Source: DASQDN01 sp963844855 (GTDB taxonomy: Bacteria > Acidobacteriota > Terriglobia > Bryobacterales > Bryobacteraceae). From it: a stretch of DNA of 64,000 nt. Positions within the stretch are counted from its first letter, which is position 1. Each line of letters starts with the position of its first letter. The DNA is taken from NCBI GenBank assembly GCA_963844855.1, contig CAWJQP010000001.1, positions 62,001 through 126,000 on the forward strand. Reading direction: 5' to 3'. This document shows, one piece after another, positions 29,669-37,982 of this stretch. Under the pieces are notes generated by a model, which was not told where the DNA came from, made no database searches, and saw only the letters and a list, made by a program, of their open reading frames with translations. Both the position numbers and the translations under genes were made by a program.

Positions 29669-30622
29669 TCAATTTCTCGGCACAGAGACAGTTATATTGC
29701 GGTAGCGAATGACGCCGTGATGATCGCCCTGCAGGAAGAACGGCCCAGGCTCAGCTTCATTGCTGTCCAGCGCTCCACCCGTTGGTCCGGGAATCTCAAC
29801 ATTATCGTGGTACATCTTGCCGTCGCGAAGCACTGTGACGCGGCGGCCCACCAGGGTAATGTCGAACGATGTCCATTTGCCCAACCCCAGTTCAGCGCCA
29901 GCAGGCGGCGGATAGTGACTGTAGACGGCGCCCATTTCATGATCCGGTAGCTTCCCGCCCTCAGTTCCGACTTGAATTTCGTACCGGCCGCGAAGATAGA
30001 TACCACTGTTCCCGTGCTCAGGACAGTTCACTTCGATGTGAAGCTTGAGATCCTGGAACTTCGCCGTGGTCTTCAAATTCGCCGCTCCTGGACCGCGCGA
30101 GCCCTGCACTTCAGGATTGTCATTGACCAGTTCGCCCTCACGCGCAATCCACTTGTTGTTTTGAACATTACCGATCGGTTCCCAACCCGTAAGATCCTTG
30201 CCATTGAATAGAGGCTGCGGAGTGGTCCAAGCCTTCGGCATCGGACGATCCAACTTCGGGGCCCGCACGGCAACCAGCGCTGGGCCATTCTGATCACCGC
30301 GCTTCTCCACACCAGTGAGCTTGTCTTTTCCGGAAGGCGTCAGCTCCCAGTTGACGGCAGGTCCCCGCGGAGTCGCCCCAGAGACCGCGACAATGATCTT
30401 GCCCGAATCCACGGTCGCTCCGAGAATTGGACGCCAACCGCCGCCACGCGGCTGCACACGGCCTTCGATCTTCCCCTGTTTCTCCAGCAGTTCGATCCAC
30501 TGCGGGTACGGATTGCCACTGGCAGGTGTGACAGTCACGTCCCAGCGACCAATGTAGGTCTTGGCATCCTGCGCCACCGCAAATGCGACGGCGCCAAACG
30601 CAATCAACAACAATTTCCTCAT
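29669..30622 (-). CDS. DUF1080 (3-keto-glycoside hydrolase-type) exported protein
   Basis: A 317-residue protein with a signal peptide (LLLIAFGAVAFAVAQ). Residues about 20-125 are an extra beta domain (TYIGRWDVTVTPASGNPYPQW). From about 135 there is a DUF1080 concanavalin-like jelly roll: PLFNGKDLTGWEP, DLKLHIEVNCPEHGNSGIYLRGRYEIQV, GKWTSFDITLVGRRVTVLRDG and a final IRYRNITV strand. DUF1080 is linked to 3-keto-disaccharide hydrolysis and sugar binding. Activity on glycans would fit the sulfatase/GH2 genes that follow, but this is inference. It is transcribed away from the SpoIIE phosphatase gene. Confidence 0.87.
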   Translation of the reverse strand: MRKLLLIAFGAVAFAVAQDAKTYIGRWDVTVTPASGNPYPQWIELLEKQGKIEGRVQPRGGGWRPILGATVDSGKIIVAVSGATPRGPAVNWELTPSGKDKLTGVEKRGDQNGPALVAVRAPKLDRPMPKAWTTPQPLFNGKDLTGWEPIGNVQNNKWIAREGELVNDNPEVQGSRGPGAANLKTTAKFQDLKLHIEVNCPEHGNSGIYLRGRYEIQVGTEGGKLPDHEMGAVYSHYPPPAGAELGLGKWTSFDITLVGRRVTVLRDGKMYHDNVEIPGPTGGALDSNEAEPGPFFLQGDHHGVIRYRNITVSVPRN

Positions 30623-30756
30623 TGCTAAAAGCTTAACGCGGGTAGAAGCTCAGCGCGACAACATGTGATCTAAACCAGGCTCCAGTAAGATGCCGGGACG
30701 ACAACAAATAAATAGAATCCACTCTCGCATAAAGCGCGTCACATAATATCTCATAC

Positions 30757-32421
30757 GTGAGGACTAGTTCAGACAAACGCGTCATCCTCCTCGTTGACGA
30801 CACGCCGGCCAATATCCAGGTTGCGCACGATATCCTAAAAGACGCCTACACCATCAAGATCGCCACCAGCGGAGCCAAGGCTCTAGATCTTGCGAAAGCA
30901 GTCCCTGAACCTGACTTAATAATCCTTGACGTCATGATGCCGGAGATGGATGGCCATGAGATCTGCAGCCGGTTGAAAGCAGATCCCCGCACATCGGATA
31001 TTCCCATCATTTTCGTCACAGGGAAAACCGACGCGGAGGATGAGACAAGAGGATTCGAACTGGGAGCAGTCGACTACATTCACAAACCATTCTCACCTCT
31101 TGTGGTTCAGGCGCGTGTTCGAACACAACTGACGCTGCGCGAAGCTCGCGAGCAGTTGGCGGAAGAAAAACAAAAAGTGGACCGTCTCCTCGAAGAGGCC
31201 GATCGATTAGTCGGCGTGATCTTCGATAGCGCCTCCCGGATGGGGAATGAGGCTGACCCTGTCGAACTCCTTCGCCTGAACGCCGATATGGCGCGAGATT
31301 TGGTTCAGGCAGATCGTTGCAGCATCTGGTCTCTTGACAGTGCGGCCGGCGAGTTGTGGACTCAAGCTGCGCACGGACTTCCGAACATCCGGATCGGTGC
31401 GAACAATGGATTGGTTGGGGCATGCGTCGCGACAAACCGAGCCATTGTTGTGAACGACCTGTCGAAGGATGTGCGCTTCGATCGTAATGTAGACCGTTTG
31501 AGCGGTTATGTGACGGACTCGGTGCTCGCTATGCCGTTGCGATCACCGGCGGGCAATGTCTTGGGCGCCCTGCAAGTTCTCAACAAGCCGGGCGGTTTCG
31601 ATGAGAGCGACGTCAAGCTGCTGGGACTTGCGGCTTCCTTCTCGGCGTCCGTCCTCAACGCGCAGAAGCTGAGGCAGGAGGCCGAAGCCGCGCGTCTGGT
31701 TTTTCGCGAATTGGAAATAGCGCGCGAAGTACAGCGGCGTCTCTTCCCTCCGCATCCGCCCTGTATTCCTGGTCTCGATATTGCGGCGTACTGCCGGCCT
31801 GCAAATTTCGTCGGAGGTGACTACTACGACTTTCTGTATAGACCGAATTCAGACCTGTGGCTAACTGTTGGTGACGTGTCAGGCAAAGGGATCTCGGCCG
31901 CCGTGCTCATGGCCAGTCTCCAAGCGTCCCTGAGTTCGCAACTCAACGGCCGTCCGGATTCCGTCGCCAACGTCGTGTCCGTATTGAACCGAGCTCTGTG
32001 CAAATCGTTTGATCAAGAGCGCTACACCACGTTATTCTGCGCCCGGTTAGACCTTGACTGGAAATTGACGTATGTCAACGCAGGCCACGTCCAGCCTCTC
32101 CTCGTTCGGTCGTCCGGTGACATCGAGCATTTGGATTGCGGAAGTCTTCCGGTGGGCTTGTTTGACTCAGCGGAGTATGAGCATGCCAGCATTGGTCTTC
32201 AATCGGGCGACTTGTTGGTATGCCTTTCCGATGGAATTACCGAGGCGACCAACCGCGACGGAGAGATATGGGAAGAAAGTGAGATTGTTAAGGCTCTTTA
32301 TGAAAACCGGCGCGGCAGCGCTGCCGACTTTCTCGAGAAGCTGGTCCAATGCGCCGATGATCATATGGGAAGCGCAGAGCAAACTGATGACATCACCATC
32401 GTCATACTCCGCGTCCTTTAG
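30757..32421 (+). CDS. REC-GAF-SpoIIE (PP2C-type) response-regulator phosphatase
   Basis: A 554-residue cytoplasmic signalling protein. Residues 8-125 are a receiver domain with acidic pair Asp14/Asp15, phospho-acceptor Asp58 in ILDVMMPEMDG, Thr88 and Lys110. A helical linker leads to a GAF domain (about 165-310). From about 345 there is a SpoIIE/PP2C phosphatase domain (AREVQRRLFPP, FVGGDYYDF, GDVSGKGISAA, VNAGHVQPLLV, LSDGITEA, TDDITIVILRV), with the metal-binding Asp residues present. Such proteins dephosphorylate anti-sigma-factor antagonists to control stress or general sigma factors. No cognate antagonist, kinase or sigma gene is in the window. The start is a GTG with no visible Shine-Dalgarno; CATAAT lies 9 bases upstream, so the message may be leaderless. 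Confidence 0.92.
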   Translation: MRTSSDKRVILLVDDTPANIQVAHDILKDAYTIKIATSGAKALDLAKAVPEPDLIILDVMMPEMDGHEICSRLKADPRTSDIPIIFVTGKTDAEDETRGFELGAVDYIHKPFSPLVVQARVRTQLTLREAREQLAEEKQKVDRLLEEADRLVGVIFDSASRMGNEADPVELLRLNADMARDLVQADRCSIWSLDSAAGELWTQAAHGLPNIRIGANNGLVGACVATNRAIVVNDLSKDVRFDRNVDRLSGYVTDSVLAMPLRSPAGNVLGALQVLNKPGGFDESDVKLLGLAASFSASVLNAQKLRQEAEAARLVFRELEIAREVQRRLFPPHPPCIPGLDIAAYCRPANFVGGDYYDFLYRPNSDLWLTVGDVSGKGISAAVLMASLQASLSSQLNGRPDSVANVVSVLNRALCKSFDQERYTTLFCARLDLDWKLTYVNAGHVQPLLVRSSGDIEHLDCGSLPVGLFDSAEYEHASIGLQSGDLLVCLSDGITEATNRDGEIWEESEIVKALYENRRGSAADFLEKLVQCADDHMGSAEQTDDITIVILRVL

Positions 32422-32514
32422 CGCAAAGATTGCGCCAGGGTTGTCGCGATGTCTCGTCGTAATCTTTTGAATCTCCCATCGCCACGCCCCGTCTCATAAA
32501 TCTCGACGAAAACA

Positions 32515-33863
32515 ATGAGCGCTCCAAATGTGGTATTCATTCTTGGCGACAACGTGGGCTGGGGGGACATCGGCTGCTATGGCGGTCTGGCGCCTACTCC
32601 ACGAATAGATACTCTCGCCAGTCAAGGACTGCGCTTCAAGAACTACAACGTGGAGGCTCAGTGCACACCGACGCGCTCGGCAATCCTGACGGGCCGTTTG
32701 CCGATTCGAACCGGCAACTGCAGTGTGCCGCTGCCGGGACAGGGCCACTACGGGCTCGCCCCCTGGGAATACACTCTCGCTGAGCTGTTCTCGGATGCTG
32801 GTTACGCCACCGCGGCATTCGGCAAATGGCACGTCGGTGACATCGAGGGCCGGCTACCGACGGATCAGGGCTTCGACGAATGGTTCGGCATCAAGAACAC
32901 GTCCGATGAGTCCGGCTATAGCTCCTATGCGCTGTTCGCAGAATCCGGTCATCCGATCCCGAAGATCTGGGAGGGGAAAAAGGGATCGGCCGTCACTGCG
33001 ACGGAGGATTTCAACCTGCAGACGAGGCCTCTCCTCGACGAACAGATCGCTGCTCGAGCCGCCGACTTCATCAAACGGACCGCTGCTGCCGGCCATCCAT
33101 TTTTTACTTATATCTGCTTCACGCAGATGCACCCACCTTTGATTCATCATCCTGACTTCACGGGCAAGTCCGGCGGCGGACTCTATTCGGACACCTTGGC
33201 CGAGTTGGACCACCGCACGGGTCAGATTCTGGACGCCATCGATCAGGCAGGCATTTCTGAAAACACCATCGTTGTCTGGAGTAGTGACAACCCAGCAGGA
33301 CGATCGACTTCGATGGGCGGCTCAAACGGTCCGTGGCGCGGCCACTTCGGGTCCGGCTTCGAAGGAGGCATGCGTACTCCAGCGATGGTCCGTTGGCCAG
33401 GTAAAGTCAAGGCCGGAACTGTGACGGACGAGATCTTCACCGCTGTCGACTGGCTACCGACGCTCGCGTCGCTGGCCGGAGAAAAGAAACGCGTACCGGG
33501 CGATCGCCCGATCGACGGAGTGGATGCCTCAACGTCTTCCTCGGACACAGCAAGACGACCGGGCGAGATCATGTCATCTATTACGGCTCCGATGCCGGAG
33601 TGATGTCGGTGAAATGGAAAACGATGAAGGTGGTGTTTCGCTATAGCAATAGCGCCAGCGGCCTCATCATCAAACCACAGTGGCCATTGGTCTTCGACTT
33701 GATCGACGATCCTGTCGAGGAGTGGGATCTTGTCGAGAAGCGTCTTGATTGCGCTTGGGTGTTCGCGCCGGTTGCCAAGCACTTAGGCGCGCTTCAGCAA
33801 AGTGTCGCTCGCTACCCAAATGTCAAGCCAGGAGAAGAGTTCACTGGATACGCGAATCCTTAG
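32515..33863 (+). CDS. Sulfatase 1, cytoplasmic-type N-terminus (single frameshift)
   Basis: A type I sulfatase of about 449 residues once one base is restored near 33531. The start MSAPNVVFILGDNVGWGDIGCYGG goes straight into the metal-binding fold with no leader, unlike the other four sulfatases. The formylglycine motif CTPTR places the catalytic Cys at residue 50. Later come KWHVGD, HRTGQILDAIDQAGI and TIVVWSSDN (metal ligands). The frame breaks after GVDAS; adding one A to the AA at 33531-33532 continues with NVFLGHSKTTGRDHVIYYG, the usual DGVDxSxFFLG segment, and the C-terminal strands end at 33863. It acts on sulfate esters; the substrate is unknown. Immediately beyond it, convergently, lies the VapC-type gene. 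Confidence 0.85.
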
Positions 33864-33883
33864 CTGGGCCAACAGCGGATAGG

Positions 33884-34258
33884 TTACCCCCACATCACGT
33901 TCAGACCTGGATATAGACCAAAGCGCTCGTCCGCACTGGCAATTGCATAACCTTCGCTCAACGCCTGCGCGATCAGCATGCGATCGAAAGGGTCCCGATG
34001 TTCCGGCGGCGATGGGAGGCTCTCGAGTTTCTCGACATGCGCCAGTTGGACCGGCAGTAAACGCGCACCAATGGCTTCAATGGCTTCCGCGATCTGCCTC
34101 GGCCGCAAACCGAGCTGTCGTTTCATCGCAATCTCCCACGGCGTGACGATGGATACGGCAATTACGGTTTGGGGCTTGACGAGCAAACGGGCAAGACGTC
34201 GCGGTACCCGGTCGTCAAGCCATCGAATCAAGGCTTGAGTATCCAGCAGTATATTCAT
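33884..34258 (-). CDS. PIN-domain toxin, VapC-like
   Basis: A 124-residue PIN-domain ribonuclease. Conserved acidic residues are Asp6 (LLDTQALI), Glu42 (VTPWEIAMK), Asp92 in HRDPFDRMLIAQA and Asp110 (ASADERF). Members of this subfamily pair with Phd/YefM-fold antitoxins, as here. It begins in an ATGA overlap with the antitoxin stop, typical of such pairs. It would cleave RNA when freed from the antitoxin. Confidence 0.88.
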   Translation of the reverse strand: MNILLDTQALIRWLDDRVPRRLARLLVKPQTVIAVSIVTPWEIAMKRQLGLRPRQIAEAIEAIGARLLPVQLAHVEKLESLPSPPEHRDPFDRMLIAQALSEGYAIASADERFGLYPGLNVMWG

Positions 34259-34494
34259 TCGTTATAGAAGTCGGCTTCAGTTTGCCGCTTAGCGCGCAGG
34301 AACTCTTCTTCCCAATTGGTAGCTAGCTTTCCCTTCCACATGCCACGTCCCCGCTTGGGATCTTTGCCGCTAGCAATAGGAACGATAGCCGCTACACGTT
34401 CCCCACGATACGTCAGGAACACTTCTTCGCCCGCCTGTGCAGCTTTGACTAACGCCGATAGGTTATTCTTTGCGTTTCGGATCCCAGTCTCCAT
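34255..34494 (-). CDS. Phd/YefM-type antitoxin
   Basis: A 79-residue antitoxin. The N-terminal half is the Phd/YefM DNA-binding fold (IRNAKNNLSALVKAAQAGEEVFLTYRGERVAAIVPI), and the C-terminal half, starting at about residue 48, is a short charged helix (NWEEEFLRAKRQTEADF) that would cover the PIN active site. It is the first gene of the pair. A palindromic operator lies just upstream, consistent with autoregulation. Confidence 0.85.
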   Translation of the reverse strand: METGIRNAKNNLSALVKAAQAGEEVFLTYRGERVAAIVPIASGKDPKRGRGMWKGKLATNWEEEFLRAKRQTEADFYNE

Positions 34495-34503
34495 GCTCTT
34501 TCA

Positions 34504-34527
34504 TTGTAGCTACTTTTGTAGCTACAA
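34504..34527. promoter_or_regulatory. Toxin-antitoxin operator (two palindromes)
   Basis: Two copies of the palindrome GTAGCTAC, at 34506-34513 and 34518-34525, lie 12 bases apart, centre to centre, inside TTGTAGCTAC and TTGTAGCTACAA. They end about 10 bases upstream of the antitoxin ATG (34492-34494). Position and symmetry fit cooperative autorepression by the antitoxin-toxin complex; binding is inferred. Confidence 0.7.
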
Positions 34528-34574
34528 CAAGACAGCTAGGCTTGCCGCTGCTCAATTCGCCGGCGACGATCGCT

Positions 34575-36203
34575 TCAATCAGTCGGATATTGCGGAGTCC
34601 ACATCCAGGGGATAGCGCTGGTACGCCGAGCCCACTGCTCCCACTGGCGAACCATCTCCTTCACGCGCTCGGGGTACTTCGCCGCAAGGTCGTGAAGTTC
34701 GGTGCGGTCGGCATCGATATCGTAAAGCTCCCAGTTCCCCGTAGGCTCGACCGCAACAGCTTTCCATTTGCCGATACGGATCGCGCGATTCCCTTCGTGT
34801 TCCCAAAACAGTGGGCCCCGGTCAGCACGTTTGCCTCGCAACACGGGAATGAGACTACGTCCTTCCATCGCTGGCATCGTTGAGGGATATGCGGCCTCGG
34901 CAACTTCGACGCAAGTCGGCATCAGGTCGATGATGTGGAGTGGGTAGGGCTCGATGGCATTGTGCCGTGACGAGCCTTTTGGCCAGTGGGCAATCAGCGG
35001 CGAACTAATGCCGCCTTCATGCGCATAGTGCTTGTAAAGACGCCAAGGCGTGTTGCAGGCGTTAGCCCATGCCGAACCATAGCTATGGTAAGTGCCCGGC
35101 TGACCGATATTGCGTAGTTCGGGCCCGCGGTGAAGTTTGTTCTGCGGACCACTATTGACGTCGAACCCATAAGGATCCCACTCAGCGCAGGCTCCATTAT
35201 CAGAAGTGAAGAGCACTAAAGTATTGTCGAGTTCGCCATGCGAGCGGAGATCTTCGATCACACGGCCGATATTGCGATCCATGATCTCCACCATGGCGGC
35301 ATACACAGCCATGCGACGCGCGAGGTCCTTTTTTCGATCGGGCTCAAGCGAATCCCAGGGAGGATTGGTCTTGCCGGCCCATCCGGTTTGCTGGTTGAAC
35401 CGGTTGGGCGGGATGACGCTGCGCGGAGTGAGTTCTTGAGACTTCGGAACAAGGCCGAGCTTCTTCATGCGCGCGTGTCGATCGTCGCGTATCTTGTCCC
35501 AACCCTTCTCGTACAGCGACGCGTACTTGTCCACCACATCCTCGGGCGCATGAAGAGGAAAATGCGGCGCGTTGTATGCAAGATAGAAAAAGAACGGCTG
35601 CCCATCGCGCTTCCGCGCTTCGCCAAGGAAATCAAGAGCGTAATCCGTGATGGCATCGGTCGCATAGAACTTACGTTCGGGATAGGACCGCTCGGGGCGG
35701 CCTTTGGGCAGACGCGTGTACTTCGTTGAATCCCAGAAGCTGTCGAAGCCATGCACCATGCCGTAGTATTCATCGAAGCCTCGACCAACGGGACCGGGTG
35801 GTCCGAGATGCCACTTGCCCGCCATCCAAGTGCTATAACCCGCTTTTTTCAGAACCTCGGCAACCGTGGTATTGCGGTCATTTAGCACACCGGCGTAACC
35901 AGGAAACTCGGTGCGAGGCTTCGCGGAAGTCATGTTGCCCATCCCGACCTGATGCGGATAGAGGCCGGTCATGATTGACGCGCGGGACGGGCAGCAGCGC
36001 GCCATGTTATAGAACTGAGTGAACCGGACGCCTCCCTGCGCGAGCTTGTCGAGATTCGGAGTGTGGATTTCACCGCCGAAACATCCGAGGTCAGACCAGC
36101 CGAGGTCATCGGCAACGATCAGCAGGATATTGGGCCTTTTTTTCGCAGTTTGGCCATAAACTGTTGCAGAGGCTGCGGCAGCAAGAAAGTGGCGACGATT
36201 CAT
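34575..36203 (-). CDS. Sulfatase 2, Tat-type leader
   Basis: A 542-residue type I sulfatase. The Tat-like leader (MNRRHFLAAAASATVYG) leads to RPNILLIVADDLGWSDLGCFGG. The formylglycine motif is C70-C-P-S-R74, so Cys70 is the residue converted in the cytoplasm before export. GKWHLG, DHARM and LFTSDNGACAEWDP metal-site segments follow, and the C-terminal LWEHEGNRAIRIGKWKAV and WELYDIDADRTELHDLA are arylsulfatase-like. It is closely related to sulfatase 3, which is transcribed divergently from the shared 128-base region (36204-36331). The substrate is not predictable. The gene lies downstream of nothing on its strand; the antitoxin operator is next to its stop. Confidence 0.9.
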   Translation of the reverse strand: MNRRHFLAAAASATVYGQTAKKRPNILLIVADDLGWSDLGCFGGEIHTPNLDKLAQGGVRFTQFYNMARCCPSRASIMTGLYPHQVGMGNMTSAKPRTEFPGYAGVLNDRNTTVAEVLKKAGYSTWMAGKWHLGPPGPVGRGFDEYYGMVHGFDSFWDSTKYTRLPKGRPERSYPERKFYATDAITDYALDFLGEARKRDGQPFFFYLAYNAPHFPLHAPEDVVDKYASLYEKGWDKIRDDRHARMKKLGLVPKSQELTPRSVIPPNRFNQQTGWAGKTNPPWDSLEPDRKKDLARRMAVYAAMVEIMDRNIGRVIEDLRSHGELDNTLVLFTSDNGACAEWDPYGFDVNSGPQNKLHRGPELRNIGQPGTYHSYGSAWANACNTPWRLYKHYAHEGGISSPLIAHWPKGSSRHNAIEPYPLHIIDLMPTCVEVAEAAYPSTMPAMEGRSLIPVLRGKRADRGPLFWEHEGNRAIRIGKWKAVAVEPTGNWELYDIDADRTELHDLAAKYPERVKEMVRQWEQWARRTSAIPWMWTPQYPTD

Positions 36204-36331
36204 TAGCCATGCCCCGTGTTGAAAACGACCAACATTCTCATTTCCAATTCAAGCTTAATCTGAAATCAGAGCATGCCGGAAATTGAGGTACGCTTGCATT
36301 TGCCGAGTTCGCGTTATCCGCCAGGTACCGC

Positions 36332-37966
36332 ATGACACGAAGAGATTTTCTGCACACATCAGGCAACGCTGTTATGGCCGGCTCTCTGTTCGCCGCGAAC
36401 GAAACCCGACCGAATATCGTCATCATCATGGCGGACGATATGGGTTACTCGGATATCGGCTGTTATGGCGGAGAGATCCGAACGCCCAACATCGATTCGC
36501 TGGCCCGGAACGGCGTCAGGTTTACGCAGTTTTACAACATGGCGCGATGCTGCCCTACGCGCGCGTCTTTGCTCACCGGACTCTATCCGCATCAGACTGG
36601 CGTCGGCCACATGGTCGACAATCCAAAGCCGCTGCCTGGCTACACAGGCGATCTCAACGCACACTGCGTGACAATTGCGGAAGTACTTCGAGAAGCCGGC
36701 TATGCAACGTTCATGTCTGGGAAATGGCACGTCACTCCGGTGACAGAATCGAAGCATAACTGGCCGCTCCAGCGTGGATTCGACCATTACTACGGCATCA
36801 TTCACGGCGCGGCGGACTACTTCAACCCCGTGACACTCACCCGCGAGAATGAACGTACCGATATCGGCGCGGACTACTACTTCACGGACGCCATCGGTCA
36901 AAACGCCGCAGAATTCATCCGGCAGGGCGTCGCCGCCAAAAAGCCGTTCTTTCTATACGCCGCGTTCACCGCTCCTCACTGGCCTCTACATGAGCGGACT
37001 GCCGACATCGAAAGATACAAGGGAAGGTACAAAGAGGGCTGGGACACACTTCGGGTAGAGCGGCGCAAAAAGATGATCGAGCTCGGCATCATTCGCGCCG
37101 ATTGGCCCATGACCGAGCGTGATCCGACGGTTCCCGCCTGGGCTGACGAGCAAGACAAAGAGTGGCAGCAGGGCCGCATGGAAGTGTACGCGGCCATGGT
37201 AGATAGCCTCGACCAAAACGTCGGCCGCATTCTCGAGACATTACGTTCCAAGGGACAGGAAAAGAACACGCTGGTGCTGTTCCTCGCCGATAATGGCGGG
37301 TGCGCGGAAGAACTCGGGCCCAATGCGCGCGCATTGCACATTCCGGAAAAGACCATCGATGGCAGGCCGGTCCGGCGCGGTAACGTTCGCTCACTGATGC
37401 CCGGTTTCGAAGAGACCTATCAGAGCTATGGCGTGCCGTGGGCAAATGTCTCGAATACGCCTTTCCGCCTTTACAAGCACTGGGTACACGAAGGTGGTAT
37501 CTCGACGCCCTTAATCGCCCAATGGCCTGGCCACACTAAAGCCGGAGCCATCACGCATGAGTCTGGACATCTAATCGATCTGATGGCTACTTGCGTCGAT
37601 GTTGCTCGCGCAAAATATCCGTCCGACCGACGTGGGCAGCGCGTAGTTCCGATGGAAGGGGTCTCCCTGCGTCCCACGTTTGGCGGCAATAAGCTCCGTC
37701 GTCAGAATCCGCTTTTTTGGGAGCACGAGGGCAACCGAGCTGTGCGGGAAGGCCGCTGGAAACTGGTTTCGAAATTTCCCGGCCAGTGGGAATTATATGA
37801 CCTTGATGCGGACCGTACCGAAACCGTCGATCTTGCCGCGAAATATCCGGACCGCGTGAAGAAGCTCTCGGCGGCCTGGGAGAACTGGGCGCAACGCGCG
37901 AACGTTGCTCCCTGGGCAGAAGTACAGAAGGCCCCGCGGACACCGGCTCCGATTCCGCGGACGTAA
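36332..37966 (+). CDS. Sulfatase 3, Tat-type leader
   Basis: A 544-residue arylsulfatase-type enzyme, paralogue of sulfatase 2 (shared TRFTQFYNMARCCP-type segment, LWEHEGNRA and DLDADRTE ends). The leader MTRRDFLHTSGNAVMAGSLF has the twin arginine. Catalytic Cys73 lies in C-C-P-T-R, followed by HQTGVGHM. Other features are GKWHVTP, LVLFLADNGGCAEE and HEGGISTPLIAQWPGH. It is the first of a run of five same-strand genes: sulfatase, receptor, sulfatase, sulfatase, GH2. The following receptor starts 16 bases after its stop, which fits a single transcript. Confidence 0.9.
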   Translation: MTRRDFLHTSGNAVMAGSLFAANETRPNIVIIMADDMGYSDIGCYGGEIRTPNIDSLARNGVRFTQFYNMARCCPTRASLLTGLYPHQTGVGHMVDNPKPLPGYTGDLNAHCVTIAEVLREAGYATFMSGKWHVTPVTESKHNWPLQRGFDHYYGIIHGAADYFNPVTLTRENERTDIGADYYFTDAIGQNAAEFIRQGVAAKKPFFLYAAFTAPHWPLHERTADIERYKGRYKEGWDTLRVERRKKMIELGIIRADWPMTERDPTVPAWADEQDKEWQQGRMEVYAAMVDSLDQNVGRILETLRSKGQEKNTLVLFLADNGGCAEELGPNARALHIPEKTIDGRPVRRGNVRSLMPGFEETYQSYGVPWANVSNTPFRLYKHWVHEGGISTPLIAQWPGHTKAGAITHESGHLIDLMATCVDVARAKYPSDRRGQRVVPMEGVSLRPTFGGNKLRRQNPLFWEHEGNRAVREGRWKLVSKFPGQWELYDLDADRTETVDLAAKYPDRVKKLSAAWENWAQRANVAPWAEVQKAPRTPAPIPRT

Positions 37967-37982
37967 CGGAGGGTTAATTACC

